DNA of 64,000 bases from Vallitaleaceae bacterium 9-2 (GTDB lineage: Bacteria; Bacillota; Clostridia; Lachnospirales; Vallitaleaceae): the NCBI GenBank assembly GCA_038396585.1, contig CP121691.1, forward strand, positions 1,612,001 through 1,676,000. The letters are read 5' to 3'. Position 1 is the first letter of the stretch. Each line of letters opens with the position of its first letter. Shown in pieces: positions 54,456 through 64,000 of the stretch. The notes under the pieces are model-generated. The model was not told the DNA's origin. It did not search any database and saw nothing but the letters and a program-made list of their open reading frames with translations. The translations under genes were made by a program, and so were the position numbers.

Positions 54456-57400
54456 ATCGATTCAAAAAGTTATGGTTATCGGTTCGGGACCTATTATTAT
54501 CGGCCAAGCTGCAGAGTTCGATTATGCGGGAACCCAAGCCTGTAAATCACTAAAAGAAGAAGGGCTTGAGGTTGTACTTGTCAATAGTAATCCCGCAACT
54601 ATCATGACCGATGATAATATTGCAGACCATGTATATATCCAACCCTTAACCGTAGAAAGTTTAGAATATATTATTAGTAAAGAACGCCCGGATGGCTTGT
54701 TGCCAACCCTTGGAGGACAAACAGGCTTGAATATGGCGGTGGAATTGACGGAAGCCGGAGTCTTAGACAAGTATGGTGTACAACTGCTTGGGACCAAGCT
54801 TGAAGCCATTAAACAGGCTGAGGACCGAGAAGAGTTTAAAAATCTTATGATAGCCATTGGCGAGCCGATTCCTGGAAGTGAAATTGTAAGTTCTATTGAG
54901 CAAGGATTGGCGTTTGCAGAGACGATTGGATTCCCAATTATTGTTCGACCAGCATATACGATGGGAGGTTTAGGTGGTGGTATTGCCAATAATTTAGAAG
55001 AATTAAAAGAAGTGCTTCATACAGGGCTTATGCATAGCCGAATACATCAAGTGCTTTTAGAGCAATCCGTGGCTGGTTGGAAAGAAATAGAATATGAAGT
55101 CATGCGTGACAAAAATGATACGTGCATTATTATATGTAATATGGAAAACTTTGATCCGGTTGGGATTCATACAGGCGATAGTATTGTTGTAGCGCCATCA
55201 CAAACACTAACAGATAATGAATACCATATGTTGCGTCAAGCCAGTGTGATAATTATTCGTGCATTAAAAATCGAAGGTGGATGCAATGTTCAATTAGCGC
55301 TTAATCCTAAAAGTAAAGAATACATCGTTATTGAAGTTAACCCACGAGTAAGTCGATCATCGGCTCTTGCTTCAAAAGCTGCAGGTTATCCGATTGCCAA
55401 AATCGCAGCTAAAATTGCTGTGGGTTTGCATCTTCATGAGATACCAAACTCGGTGACAAAAAAAACCAAAGCATCTTTTGAACCAGCGCTTGATTATGTT
55501 GTAACCAAAATACCTAAATGGCCTTTTGACAAATTTGATTACGCGAATCGTCGACTAGGAACTCAGATGAAAGCTACAGGCGAAGTCATGGCAATTGATC
55601 GAACCTTTGAAAGCTCATTGCTCAAAGCAGTGGTCTCTCTTGAAGGTAAAGAAACTGGGTTGAGAAAAGAATATATGTCGAATTGGTCGTTAGACATGTT
55701 GAAAAAAAATCTTGTTGATGTCGATGATGATCGTATCTTTGTTATTGCACAAGCTCTTCGACATGGATTAAGTGTAGATTATATTCATGAACTCACAAAG
55801 ATCGACCCATGGTTTTTAGAAAAAATACACAATATAATTCGTATAGAGCAAAAGTTAGCAACTGAGCCGATGACGGGAGAACTTTTACAGACAGCAGAAA
55901 AAATGGGCTTTACAGACACAGAAATTATTGCATTATCGGGTAATACATATGAAATTATTGATGCCATTCGAAGAGCCCATGGAATGTATCCTGTCTATAA
56001 AATGGTAGATACGTGTGCCGCAGAGTTTGAATCATCAACGCCGTATTACTATTCAACATATGAACAAGAAGAAGAAAATGTCATCAGCCGTGGTGAAAAA
56101 ATTATTGTTATCGGGTCGGGACCTATTCGCATAGGTCAAGGTATAGAATTTGACTACTGTTCAGTCCACGCAGTATGGGCGATTCAAGAACTTGGATATG
56201 AATCTATCATTATCAACAACAATCCTGAAACAGTGAGCACAGACTTTGATACATCAGATAAACTTTACTTTGAACCCCTGTTTATTGAAGATGTCTATAA
56301 TGTTATACGTAAAGAAATGCCAAAAGGCGTCATTGTACAGTTTGGTGGACAGACAGCCATTAATCTAGCCCCAAAGCTGGTTAGCCGCGGTGTGCAGATT
56401 TTGGGAACATCTGTTGAAGCTATTGATGTTGCTGAAAATCGTCAACGTTTTGAGCGTTTACTTCGAGAATTACATATTCCTCAACCTAAGGGAACGGCAG
56501 TCACCTCAATCGCACAAGCGGTTGATGCAGCACAGGAGATAGGTTATCCGGTCCTTGTACGTCCGTCATATGTCATCGGCGGTCGAGCGATGATGATTGT
56601 CTATAACGATCGTGAACTATCAGAGTATGTTCGTGAAGCGACAGAACTATCGACGGAGCATCCAATTCTTATTGATGAATACATCGAAGGACTTGAAGTG
56701 GAAGTCGATGCAATTTGTGATCGTGAAGATGTATTGATTCCAGGGATTATGGAACATATTGAACGTACTGGCGTGCACTCGGGAGATAGCTTCTGTGTTT
56801 ATCCGCCGCAAACGTTAAGTGAAGAAATTATTCAAACCATTGTTGAGTATACGAAAAAAATATCTATTGCATTGCAAGTAAGTGGACTTGTAAATATTCA
56901 ATTTGTAGTTCGAGGCAAACATGTCTATATTATTGAAGTAAATCCTAGAGCTTCTCGAACGGTACCTATTTTAAGTAAAGTGACTAAGATTCCAATGGTG
57001 CGTATTGCAATGGATGTGATTTTAGGTAAACGCCTTCGAGATTTAACTTATGGAACAGGTTTGTTAGCGACCACTAATCTTGTTGCTGTAAAAGCGCCAG
57101 TTTTTTCCTTTGTCAAACTACATGATGTAGATGCAGCCTTGACACCTGAGATGAAGTCCACAGGAGAAGTCTTAGGGATAGATACATCCTATGAAAAAGC
57201 GTTGCTAAAGGCATTTTTAGGGGCAGGATTTTCGTTCCCGGAACAGGGGAATGTGTTGATATCTGTTGCAGACAAAGCAAAACCTGAAATGTTAAAATAT
57301 GCTAAGGCGTTTAAAAAACTAGGCTTCGGATTAATGGCCACAAAGAAAAGTGCGGCGTATTTGGATCAACACGCTATCGAAGTCACATCGGTTGATGGAA

Positions 57401-57636
57401 GTGCATTGACAACGATTCAAGAGCTGATGAAAGACAAAACCATAACAATGATGATCAATATCCCGACAAAGGGAAAAGATGTAGGACGTAACGGCTTTAA
57501 ACTCAGGAGTTTGGCAGAACACTTGAACATACCGAATTTTACATGTTTAGATACGGTAGAGGCATATATAAAAGCCTTGCAGACAAAACGTAGTCAACAA
57601 CCAATCGACTACGATACGATTGACTTTTATCGTTGA
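54442..57636 (+). CDS. carB: Carbamoyl-phosphate synthase large subunit
   Basis: A 1064-residue enzyme with the usual internal duplication. The two halves start with [22 protein letters not shown] and [21 protein letters not shown]; each has an ATP-grasp domain ([24 protein letters not shown]). The C-terminal part is the allosteric MGS domain. ATG 54442 overlaps carA by 14 bases. It makes carbamoyl phosphate from ammonia, bicarbonate and two ATP. Confidence 0.96.
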   Translation: MPLDKSIQKVMVIGSGPIIIGQAAEFDYAGTQACKSLKEEGLEVVLVNSNPATIMTDDNIADHVYIQPLTVESLEYIISKERPDGLLPTLGGQTGLNMAVELTEAGVLDKYGVQLLGTKLEAIKQAEDREEFKNLMIAIGEPIPGSEIVSSIEQGLAFAETIGFPIIVRPAYTMGGLGGGIANNLEELKEVLHTGLMHSRIHQVLLEQSVAGWKEIEYEVMRDKNDTCIIICNMENFDPVGIHTGDSIVVAPSQTLTDNEYHMLRQASVIIIRALKIEGGCNVQLALNPKSKEYIVIEVNPRVSRSSALASKAAGYPIAKIAAKIAVGLHLHEIPNSVTKKTKASFEPALDYVVTKIPKWPFDKFDYANRRLGTQMKATGEVMAIDRTFESSLLKAVVSLEGKETGLRKEYMSNWSLDMLKKNLVDVDDDRIFVIAQALRHGLSVDYIHELTKIDPWFLEKIHNIIRIEQKLATEPMTGELLQTAEKMGFTDTEIIALSGNTYEIIDAIRRAHGMYPVYKMVDTCAAEFESSTPYYYSTYEQEEENVISRGEKIIVIGSGPIRIGQGIEFDYCSVHAVWAIQELGYESIIINNNPETVSTDFDTSDKLYFEPLFIEDVYNVIRKEMPKGVIVQFGGQTAINLAPKLVSRGVQILGTSVEAIDVAENRQRFERLLRELHIPQPKGTAVTSIAQAVDAAQEIGYPVLVRPSYVIGGRAMMIVYNDRELSEYVREATELSTEHPILIDEYIEGLEVEVDAICDREDVLIPGIMEHIERTGVHSGDSFCVYPPQTLSEEIIQTIVEYTKKISIALQVSGLVNIQFVVRGKHVYIIEVNPRASRTVPILSKVTKIPMVRIAMDVILGKRLRDLTYGTGLLATTNLVAVKAPVFSFVKLHDVDAALTPEMKSTGEVLGIDTSYEKALLKAFLGAGFSFPEQGNVLISVADKAKPEMLKYAKAFKKLGFGLMATKKSAAYLDQHAIEVTSVDGSALTTIQELMKDKTITMMINIPTKGKDVGRNGFKLRSLAEHLNIPNFTCLDTVEAYIKALQTKRSQQPIDYDTIDFYR

Positions 57637-57650
57637 ATATTAAGGGACTA

Positions 57651-57679
57651 TTGAATTCTTGAAATATTGGTGTTATAAT
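57651..57679 (+). promoter_or_regulatory. nfnA promoter
   Basis: TTGAAT at 57651-57656, 17-nt spacer, TATAAT at 57674-57679. Confidence 0.8.
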
Positions 57680-57723
57680 TTGGGAAGTTAATAGGATAAA
57701 GGGAATAACGAAAGGAAATAAAC

Positions 57724-58554
57724 ATGTATAAAATTTTAGAAAAAGAAATTTTAAATGATGTCGTCCAAAAGATGGTCATCGAGGCTCCCTTTGTTGCAAG
57801 AAAATGCGAGCCGGGGCAGTTTATTATATTACGTGTTGCTGAAAACGGTGAACGTATACCACTAACGATTACGGACTTTGACCGAGAAAAAAATTCGGTT
57901 TCTATTGTATACCAAGTTCTTGGCTATACAACGCAATTGTTGGCACAAAAGCAAGTGGGGGATGAACTTATTGATTTTGTAGGGCCCCTTGGAAAAGCGG
58001 CGCCAATGAAAAAACATAAACGTGTCCTTGGAATTGGTGGAGGTGTTGGAAGCGCACCTTTATATCCGCAACTTAAAAAAATGGCTTCAATGGGTACAAA
58101 AGTTGATGTCATCCTTGGCGGACGCGATGAAAATCTTGTCATTCTCAAAGATGAGTTTAATAAAATATGTGATAATGTCTACTATGCTACAAATGACGGA
58201 TCTTTAGGGCATCAAGGGTTTGTAACGGATGTGTTAAAACAGCTCATTGACAAAGGGGAACAATATGATGAAGTGATTGCGATTGGTCCATTGATTATGA
58301 TGAAAGCTGTTGTTGATATAACTAAACCTTTGAACATACCAACAGGTGTTTCTTTGAATCCAGTCATGATTGATGGAACAGGAATGTGTGGAGGGTGTCG
58401 TGTTACGGTAGGTAATGAGACCAAGTTTGCTTGTGTTGACGGACCGGACTTTGATGGTCTATTAGTGGACTTTGATGAAGCAATGCAACGTCAAGCACAT
58501 TTTGTGGCAGAAGAAAAACATGCATGTCGATTGGATGGTGTAAAAAATGGCTAA
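57724..58554 (+). CDS. nfnA: NfnA, ferredoxin:NADP oxidoreductase small subunit
   Basis: A 276-residue FAD protein of the FNR fold (IPLTITDFDREKN, GIGGGVGSAPLYPQLKK) ending in the [2Fe-2S] segment DGTGMCGGCRVTVGNETKFACVDGPDFDG. In NfnAB this subunit holds the NAD site and the 2Fe-2S cluster with an unusual Asp ligand. Known relatives are also called SudB or GltA-associated. It overlaps nfnB by 8 bases. Confidence 0.88.
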   Translation: MYKILEKEILNDVVQKMVIEAPFVARKCEPGQFIILRVAENGERIPLTITDFDREKNSVSIVYQVLGYTTQLLAQKQVGDELIDFVGPLGKAAPMKKHKRVLGIGGGVGSAPLYPQLKKMASMGTKVDVILGGRDENLVILKDEFNKICDNVYYATNDGSLGHQGFVTDVLKQLIDKGEQYDEVIAIGPLIMMKAVVDITKPLNIPTGVSLNPVMIDGTGMCGGCRVTVGNETKFACVDGPDFDGLLVDFDEAMQRQAHFVAEEKHACRLDGVKNG

Positions 58555-59938
58555 TATGAAAATGACAAAAACACCGATGACAGAACAAGACCCGCTAATT
58601 CGTAATAAGAATTTCTTAGAGGTTGCTTTAGGCTATACATTGGAAGAAGCGATGGAAGAGGCCAATCGTTGTATTGAATGTAAACATCAGCCGTGTAAAA
58701 AAGGTTGTCCTGTAAATATAAAGATTCCTGAGTTCATTAAAGAAGTAAAAGCAGGCAATATAAAGGCTGCATATGATATTATTACTGAAGATAATGGGCT
58801 TCTGGCGATTTGTGGACGTGTATGTCCTCAAGAGAGCCAATGTGAAAGCGTCTGTGTTCGAGGGATTAAAGGTGAACCGGTAGGTATAGGACGTCTTGAG
58901 CGATTTGTTGCAGATTGGGTAATGGCCAATGCAAAACCTGAACCGCCACATATTCAACCGAATGGAAAAAAAGTGGCAATCGTGGGAAGTGGTCCGGCAA
59001 GTCTGTCATGTGCATCGGACTTATCACGCCTTGGATTTGAGGTAGTGATGTTTGAAGCTCTACATGAGCTAGGCGGAGTATTAATGTATGGAATTCCAGA
59101 GTTTCGATTGCCTAAAGATTTGGTTAAACGAGAAATCGACCTTGTCTTAGATCTAGGGGTACATGTTGAAAAAAATGTTATTATTGGAAAATCCTTAGAC
59201 ATTGAAGATTTATTTGATGATGGCTTTGATGCTGTGTTTATCGGGAGTGGAGCAGGATTACCGAAGTTTTTAAATATTCCTGGAGAAAACCTAAATGGGG
59301 TATATTCATCCAATGAGTTTTTGACTCGGGTTAACCTTATGAAAGCCTATGATTTTCCGAACAATCATACACCGGTAAAAATGGGGGATAAGGCCATTAT
59401 CGTTGGTGGTGGTAATGTAGCTATGGATGCGGCAAGAACGGCGCAACGCCTAGGTGCAAAAGAAGTACATGTTGTCTATCGTCGTGGTATGGAAGAATTA
59501 CCGGCAAGAAAAGAAGAAATTCATCATGCGATTGAAGAAGGCATTATTTTTGATTTACTTAACAATCCATTAGAGATTATTGGTGAAGATGCAAAAGTAT
59601 CTGGGATGAAAGTGATTGAGATGGAACTTGGAGAACCGGATGCTTCTGGACGTCGCCGACCTGTTGAAATTCCAGGAAGTGAAAAGGTCATTGATGCAGA
59701 TACGGTTATTATTGCAATTGGACAAACGCCTAATCCACTATTAACCGATGCAACACCTAATCTTGAATTGAATAAATGGAACTGCCTGCAAGTTAATGAA
59801 GAGACAATGGAAACAACTGTTCCCAATGTTTATGCAGGTGGAGACGCTGTTACAGGGGCTGCAACGGTAATCCTTGCCATGGGCGCAGGGAAAAAGGCTG
59901 CAAAGGCTATGTACAACAAATTAATATTAAATCAATAA
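58547..59938 (+). CDS. nfnB: NfnB, ferredoxin:NADP oxidoreductase large subunit
   Basis: A 463-residue glutamate-synthase-beta-like flavoprotein. N-terminal Cys-rich region for two [4Fe-4S] clusters (CIECKHQPCKKGCP and CGRVCPQESQCESVC), then FAD motif AIVGSGPASLSCA, NADPH motif IIVGGGNVAMDAARTA and C-terminal VYAGGDAVTGAATVI. With NfnA it performs electron-bifurcating transhydrogenation among NADH, ferredoxin and NADPH. Plain glutamate synthase beta subunit is the alternative, but no gltB-type gene is near and the pairing with NfnA is decisive. Confidence 0.9.
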   Translation: MANMKMTKTPMTEQDPLIRNKNFLEVALGYTLEEAMEEANRCIECKHQPCKKGCPVNIKIPEFIKEVKAGNIKAAYDIITEDNGLLAICGRVCPQESQCESVCVRGIKGEPVGIGRLERFVADWVMANAKPEPPHIQPNGKKVAIVGSGPASLSCASDLSRLGFEVVMFEALHELGGVLMYGIPEFRLPKDLVKREIDLVLDLGVHVEKNVIIGKSLDIEDLFDDGFDAVFIGSGAGLPKFLNIPGENLNGVYSSNEFLTRVNLMKAYDFPNNHTPVKMGDKAIIVGGGNVAMDAARTAQRLGAKEVHVVYRRGMEELPARKEEIHHAIEEGIIFDLLNNPLEIIGEDAKVSGMKVIEMELGEPDASGRRRPVEIPGSEKVIDADTVIIAIGQTPNPLLTDATPNLELNKWNCLQVNEETMETTVPNVYAGGDAVTGAATVILAMGAGKKAAKAMYNKLILNQ

Positions 59939-59950
59939 AAGCTATTTAAA

Positions 59951-59996
59951 AAAGGCTTGTATTAGTAAATGAATTTACTAATACAAGCCCTTTTTT
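59951..59996. terminator. Terminator between nfnB and dgkA
   Basis: Perfect 16-bp stem (59954-59969 with 59974-59989), 4-nt loop, T run and preceding A run; serves both convergent units. Confidence 0.95.
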
Positions 59997-60023
59997 ATGT
60001 ATTCTTTTTTGTTTTTTGAGAGG

Positions 60024-60380
60024 TTAAAGATTAAACAGTTCTATAAAGTGTGGGACAAAGATGATTAATCCAATAATCACAGCAGCGATGGCGCTAATCA
60101 ATACACCACCCGCACATATATCTTTAACTACTTTTACAACATCATGGTGGTTGGGTTCAAGCCAATCCAGAGTTTTTTCAATGGCGGTATTAAATATTTC
60201 AGAGATAATGACCAGCGCTGATACAAGATGCAAAAAAAGCCACTCCAATATACTAATGCCTAAAAACAAACTAAGAATAACCATGAAACAATAAACGCAA
60301 ATATGGATACGAAAATTGCGCTCAGATTTAAAGGTGAATATAATGCCATCAATTGCATGACGCATACTTTTTTTAAACAT
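60024..60380 (-). CDS. dgkA: Diacylglycerol/undecaprenol kinase family protein
   Basis: A 118-residue three-helix membrane kinase of the DgkA family. The conserved RHAIDGIIFTFKSERNFRIH, SALVIISEIFNTAIEKTLDW and HHDVVKVVKDICAGGVLISAI are present. Gram-positive members usually phosphorylate undecaprenol, which would link it to cell wall synthesis. GAGGTATCG precedes the ATG on the minus strand. Confidence 0.9.
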   Translation of the reverse strand: MFKKSMRHAIDGIIFTFKSERNFRIHICVYCFMVILSLFLGISILEWLFLHLVSALVIISEIFNTAIEKTLDWLEPNHHDVVKVVKDICAGGVLISAIAAVIIGLIIFVPHFIELFNL

Positions 60381-60468
60381 AGGCGATACCTCTTAATTGG
60401 TGCATTTTTTTAGTGGGGAAGTACTATTGTCAAGTGAAGTGCTTTCATGAATAATAGTAAGCATAGAG

Positions 60469-62424
60469 TTAATTATAGTGTTCATGAATTGACTCTAACT
60501 CTTCAAGCCATAATGTTGCAACAGCATCACTTGGCATCCTTAAATCCCCACGTGGAGACAAACAAATAGAACCGACTTTTGGACCATCTGGCAAAGCACT
60601 ACGTTTAAATTGTTGTGCAAAAAAACGTCGGTAGAACACAGATAGCCATTTATAGATGATCGTTGATGTATAAATATCTTTAAAGGCGTGGGTTGCAAGA
60701 TACATAATTTTAGACGGGCTATAGCCAAAGCGCATCATGTAATATAAGAAAAAGTCATGCAATTCATATGGTCCGACGACTTCTTCTGTTTTTTGAGATA
60801 TTTTGCCATCACTTGAAGGCGGAAGCAGTTCTGGAGAAACCGGTGTATTTAATATATCGCATAATATAAGTTTGGCTTCTCGAGTTTCTTCATGTAAAGA
60901 GACCCATTCGACAAGATAATGAACGAGTGTCTTAGGAATGGAGGTATTGACACCATACATGGACATATGATCCCCATTATAGGTTGCCCAGCCAAGCGCT
61001 AATTCGGATAAATCACCGGTACCAATCACCAAACCTTTATATTTATTCGCTAAGTCCATAAGGATTTTTGTACGCTCACGTGCCTGAGAGTTTTCATACG
61101 TAATGTCATGTGTATTAATATCATGATCAATATCTTTAAAATGTTGTGTGACAGCATCAGAAATAGGCACTTCAAGAATAGTAATGTGAAGAGCTTTCAT
61201 TAAGTCCATAGCATTTTTATACGTGCGTCCGGTTGTCCCAAATCCCGGCATTGTGACACCAATAATATCTTTTCTTTTGCGGTTGAGTAAATCAAATGTT
61301 TTTACAGTCACAAGTAAAGCAAGAGTAGAATCTAATCCACCAGAGATACCGATAACAGCCTTGGGTTCGCCAATATGGTTTAAACGTTTTGCCAAACCAT
61401 GTGTCTGTATATTAAAGATCTCTTCACACCGTAGTGTACGATCATGTTGGGATGAGGGTACGAATGGATGCTTTGGAATATTATGAATGATATCACGATG
61501 CATACCGCCTTGATCAAAATGGATGGTTCGACATACTGCCTCGGAGGTTAATGTTTTTTTACATTCTCTATACGTGCTAGAGTGTAGACGATCGTATCTT
61601 AAATGATCGAGATCAATATCGTGATATAGGAACTGGTTTTTAAGTTCAAAGCGATTATTTTCAACGAGAATTCTTCCGTTTTCTGCAATAAGTGCATGTC
61701 CGCCATAGACCACGTCTGTTGTAGATTCCCCATAACCGCATGATGAATAAACATACGAAGAAAAATGTCGAGCTGACTGACCTTTAACAAGATCGCGACG
61801 ATATTCATATTTACCTATTCGTTCATTACTTGCAGAAAGATTGCCAATAACTAAAGCACCGGCTAAAGCAGTAAAGGTACTTGGAGGAACCGGTGCCCAC
61901 AGGTCTTCACAAATCTCTATTGCAAAAGACAGATAAGGGGCTTTTTTACTCTTGAAAACAAGATCGGCACCTACAGGAACTGTTTTTTCATTATAAGTTA
62001 AGGTATCAATAGTTAGATGTTCTGCTCGACCAAACCAACGACTTTCATAAAATTCATTATAAGTGGGAAGGTAACTTTTTGGAACGATGCCTAGAAGTTC
62101 TCCTTGATATATTATGGCGGCCACGTTATACACAGATTCATCTATAAGCATCGGTAGACCCACAACAAGTATTGTATGTCGGCCAAGTGAGTAGTTGAGT
62201 AACTCATCAAGTCCTTTTTTTGCATGATTTAATACACTAGACTGATGCAGTAAGTCTCCCAGTGAGTAACCGGTTATGCACAGTTCTGGCATAATAATTA
62301 AATCGACATTGTGATTACATGCTTGATCATATATATTTTTTATTTGTTGAAGGTTATAGTTGATATCCCCTAATTTTATTATTGGAATTCCATTTGCAAC
62401 ACGAGAAAATCCATAAGAATTCAT
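60469..62424 (-). CDS. nadE: Glutamine-dependent NAD synthetase
   Basis: A 651-residue fusion. The N-terminal nitrilase-type glutaminase has Glu in MPELCITGYSLGD, a Lys in KSYLPTYNEFYE and nucleophile Cys in FAIEICEDLWAP. The C-terminal synthetase domain has the PP-loop GISGGLDSTLALLV and GTGDLSELALGW. It converts nicotinate adenine dinucleotide to NAD using glutamine. AAAGGATGG lies before the ATG on the minus strand. Confidence 0.95.
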   Translation of the reverse strand: MNSYGFSRVANGIPIIKLGDINYNLQQIKNIYDQACNHNVDLIIMPELCITGYSLGDLLHQSSVLNHAKKGLDELLNYSLGRHTILVVGLPMLIDESVYNVAAIIYQGELLGIVPKSYLPTYNEFYESRWFGRAEHLTIDTLTYNEKTVPVGADLVFKSKKAPYLSFAIEICEDLWAPVPPSTFTALAGALVIGNLSASNERIGKYEYRRDLVKGQSARHFSSYVYSSCGYGESTTDVVYGGHALIAENGRILVENNRFELKNQFLYHDIDLDHLRYDRLHSSTYRECKKTLTSEAVCRTIHFDQGGMHRDIIHNIPKHPFVPSSQHDRTLRCEEIFNIQTHGLAKRLNHIGEPKAVIGISGGLDSTLALLVTVKTFDLLNRKRKDIIGVTMPGFGTTGRTYKNAMDLMKALHITILEVPISDAVTQHFKDIDHDINTHDITYENSQARERTKILMDLANKYKGLVIGTGDLSELALGWATYNGDHMSMYGVNTSIPKTLVHYLVEWVSLHEETREAKLILCDILNTPVSPELLPPSSDGKISQKTEEVVGPYELHDFFLYYMMRFGYSPSKIMYLATHAFKDIYTSTIIYKWLSVFYRRFFAQQFKRSALPDGPKVGSICLSPRGDLRMPSDAVATLWLEELESIHEHYN

Positions 62425-62500
62425 TGTACACCATCCTTTTAATTAACTAAAGTTAAATTCGTTCTTTCTCTATTATTTTAACATATTTTTATATAAATTG

Positions 62501-62529
62501 TTGTATGTAATTGATTTATTTTGTAGAAT
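62501..62529 (+). promoter_or_regulatory. Promoter of the comEA-like gene
   Basis: TTGTAT at 62501-62506, 17-nt spacer, TAGAAT at 62524-62529. Confidence 0.6.
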
Positions 62530-62548
62530 ATAAAGGAGACTATTATTT

Positions 62549-63199
62549 ATGATAAAAAGTAAAGCTATATTTGTCTGTGCCGGTTTATTATTCGTCTTGA
62601 TTTCAGGGATTATATATATTATGATGGCATCGACGGATGCCGTTGTTTTTCAATCGGAGATTGAAAATGATGAACGTATAACAAAAGAAGGCGTTATTGA
62701 TACGGATATTAATCATCTTGATGAGGAAAATGTGGATGCAGAGCTAGACATTACTCAAGAAATCGTCCATAATGATATTGTTGTCTATATATGCGGTAGT
62801 GTTACAAATGAAGGTGTATATTCACTTCAAGAAGGCGCGCGCGTATATGAGGCACTTGAACTAGCGGGAGGAATGACGCAAGAGGCGCAGCAAGGACATA
62901 TTAACTTAGCCCGTGTACTTGTAGATGGTGAGAGTATATATTTTCCCACGCAAGACGAAGTCAAAACCATAGGGCTAACATGGAGTGAACAAACACAACC
63001 AGAAGATGCGCGAATTAATATTAATACTGCATCTGAAGAAGAATTAACACAGCTTCCTGGAATTGGTTTAGCAAAGGCCAAAGCGATTATCGCATATCGA
63101 AAAAACAATAGTATGTTTAAAAAAATAGAAGATATAATGGAAGTTCCAGGAATCAAAAAAAATACTTTTGAGAATATAAAGGAACAAATATCCATTTAA
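62549..63199 (+). CDS. comEA: ComEA-like helix-hairpin-helix DNA-binding protein
   Basis: A 216-residue protein. A signal-anchor helix (about residues 7-27), an acidic stretch, an SLBB domain (IVVYICGSVTNEGVYSLQEGARVYEALELAGG) and a C-terminal ComEA-type HhH pair (RININTASEEELTQLPGIGLAKAKAIIAYR) are visible. It would bind incoming DNA at the membrane. comEC is not in the window. AAGGAGA precedes the ATG. Confidence 0.92.
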   Translation: MIKSKAIFVCAGLLFVLISGIIYIMMASTDAVVFQSEIENDERITKEGVIDTDINHLDEENVDAELDITQEIVHNDIVVYICGSVTNEGVYSLQEGARVYEALELAGGMTQEAQQGHINLARVLVDGESIYFPTQDEVKTIGLTWSEQTQPEDARININTASEEELTQLPGIGLAKAKAIIAYRKNNSMFKKIEDIMEVPGIKKNTFENIKEQISI

Positions 63200-63220
63200 A
63201 ATAGAATAAGGATGGTTATC

Positions 63221-63913
63221 ATGAAAAAGAGAATTTTAGTGGTGGATGATGAAAAAACAATAGTAAAAGGAATACGATTTAGCTTAGAACAAGAGGGGTA
63301 TGATATTGATAGTGCATATGATGGGGAAGAAGCCTTAAATTATGCCAAGAATCATCAATATGATTTGATTGTCTTGGATGTCATGCTTCCTAAAAAAGAT
63401 GGACTGGAAGTGTGCCGTAATATTCGGGAATTTTCCACGGTTCCAATTATTATGCTGACGGCTAAAGGCGAAGATATGGATAAAATATTGGGACTTGAAT
63501 TTGGCGCAGATGATTATATGACCAAACCGTTTAATGTACTTGAACTGAAAGCTCGAATTAAAGCGATTATTCGAAGAAACAAATATGTCAATAATGAAAG
63601 TGAAGATCAAATGAAGTCACTTCATAAAGGTGACCTTGAAATTCAAAAGGAAAGTCGACGTGTTTTTGTCAAAGAAAGTGAAGTGAATCTAACAGCAAAA
63701 GAGTTTGATTTGTTGGAATTATTCTTAACACATCCAAATAAAGTCTATTCAAGAGATCAGTTATTAAGCATTATATGGGATTATGATTATCCTGGAGATG
63801 CACGTACTGTTGATGTGCATGTGCGAAGGTTACGTGAAAAAATTGAAGAAGTTCCTAGTGAGCCTAGATACATTCATACTAAATGGGGAGTGGGTTATTA
63901 TTATCAACAATAA
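63221..63913 (+). CDS. OmpR/PhoB-type response regulator
   Basis: A 230-residue response regulator: receiver with acidic pocket DDE near residues 9-11, phospho-acceptor Asp in LIVLDVMLPKKDGLEV, Lys in YMTKPFN, then a winged-helix DNA-binding domain (LTAKEFDLLELFLTHPNKVYSRDQLL). ATG 63221 follows AAGGA; ATG 63212 lies in that Shine-Dalgarno. The downstream kinase overlaps its end. Confidence 0.94.
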   Translation: MKKRILVVDDEKTIVKGIRFSLEQEGYDIDSAYDGEEALNYAKNHQYDLIVLDVMLPKKDGLEVCRNIREFSTVPIIMLTAKGEDMDKILGLEFGADDYMTKPFNVLELKARIKAIIRRNKYVNNESEDQMKSLHKGDLEIQKESRRVFVKESEVNLTAKEFDLLELFLTHPNKVYSRDQLLSIIWDYDYPGDARTVDVHVRRLREKIEEVPSEPRYIHTKWGVGYYYQQ

Positions 63914-64000
63914 GCGCTTTCAAAGTATACGTGTTAAGTTATTTATGAGCTTTATGCTTATAGGTATTATTACAACAATCGTCTTGTCAATTGCATTTAT
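63897..64000 (+). CDS. Sensor histidine kinase, N-terminal fragment
   Basis: The last 100 bases open a new frame with INNKRFQSIRVKLFMSFMLIGIITT, the typical first TM helix of a membrane kinase paired with the preceding response regulator. The start codon is uncertain: no ATG, GTG or TTG lies in frame near the RBS-like GGGGAG at 63885; ATT at 63897 or 63900, or an internal ATG at 63945, are options. The gene runs off the window. Confidence 0.6.
   Translation, partial: MIINNKRFQSIRVKLFMSFMLIGIITTIVLSIAF

Noticed and set aside
58547-59938. Glutamate synthase small subunit
   Set aside because: No large-subunit gene is near and the partner upstream is the NfnA-type flavoprotein, so NfnB is the better call.
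1-64000. CRISPR arrays, tRNA, rRNA, insertion sequences or prophage
   Set aside because: No regular spaced repeats, no tRNA-like cloverleaf, no transposase, integrase or phage structural gene was recognised on reading both strands.

Overview
The window is AT-rich bacterial chromosome with tightly packed genes, strong AGGAGG-type ribosome binding sites, TTGACA/TATAAT promoters and U-rich intrinsic terminators. Together with Spx/ThiT/CIRCE/FabV-type genes, an electron-bifurcating NfnAB, several ferredoxin-type proteins and a strictly Gram-positive gene repertoire, this points to an anaerobic Clostridia-like Firmicute. No rRNA, tRNA, CRISPR, prophage or intact insertion sequence was recognised.

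Layout. 1-546: 3' end of a tagaturonate epimerase gene (uxaE). 1129-11465: a nine-gene chemosensory operon (cheY, cheA, cheW, an MCP, cheR, cheB, a hybrid PAS histidine kinase, a stand-alone receiver, and an unusual J-domain / NTF2-like / degenerate GGDEF-like fusion). 11565-12818: arsC-like phosphatase-fold reductase and a TPP-riboswitch-controlled thiamine transporter (thiT). 12991-18024: a metal/redox cluster (DUF89, DUF134 regulator, metallo-beta-lactamase-fold protein, Fur-family regulator, two NifX/ORP-like proteins, two ferredoxin-MinD ATPases) carrying three related palindromic operators. It resembles the orange-protein (ORP) clusters of Desulfovibrio but with different accessory genes. 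18303-20328: a GH127-type arabinofuranosidase followed by a decayed copy of the 3' end of the second NifX-like gene. 20305-24822: degenerate EAL protein and three transporters. 25069-28528: aspartate aminotransferase, FabV enoyl reductase, and a Fur-box-controlled flavin reductase. 28702-31276: KDPG aldolase, KDG kinase and GntR regulator, the lower uronate pathway to which uxaE also belongs. 31396-37544: ClpB (CIRCE-controlled), Spx-like, two envelope proteins, XRE regulator, MscS channel. 37694-41224: serC-serA-DUF1015. 41388-45699: hflK-hflC and glgB. 45782-49933 (minus): argH, argG, cardiolipin synthase. 50085-57636: argJ-argB-argD-carA-carB. 57724-59938: nfnA-nfnB. 60024-62424 (minus): dgkA, nadE. 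62549-64000: comEA-like, and an OmpR-type response regulator with the start of its kinase.

How it fits together. Arginine synthesis is split into two divergently placed units (argGH and argJBD-carAB) whose promoters share the same -35/-10 hexamers and ARG-box-like spacers. Uronate degradation genes are controlled by a local GntR protein with a perfect 13-bp palindrome just downstream of the eda promoter. Iron appears twice: a Fur-family gene in the ORP-like cluster and a consensus Fur box in front of the flavin reductase.

Best candidates for undescribed biology are the chemosensory operon that ends in a J-domain/degenerate-GGDEF protein, and the DUF89/DUF134/Fur/ORP-like cluster with its own palindrome regulon and a fossil paralogue fragment 2 kb downstream. 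All functional statements are from sequence reading alone; no database search was run.
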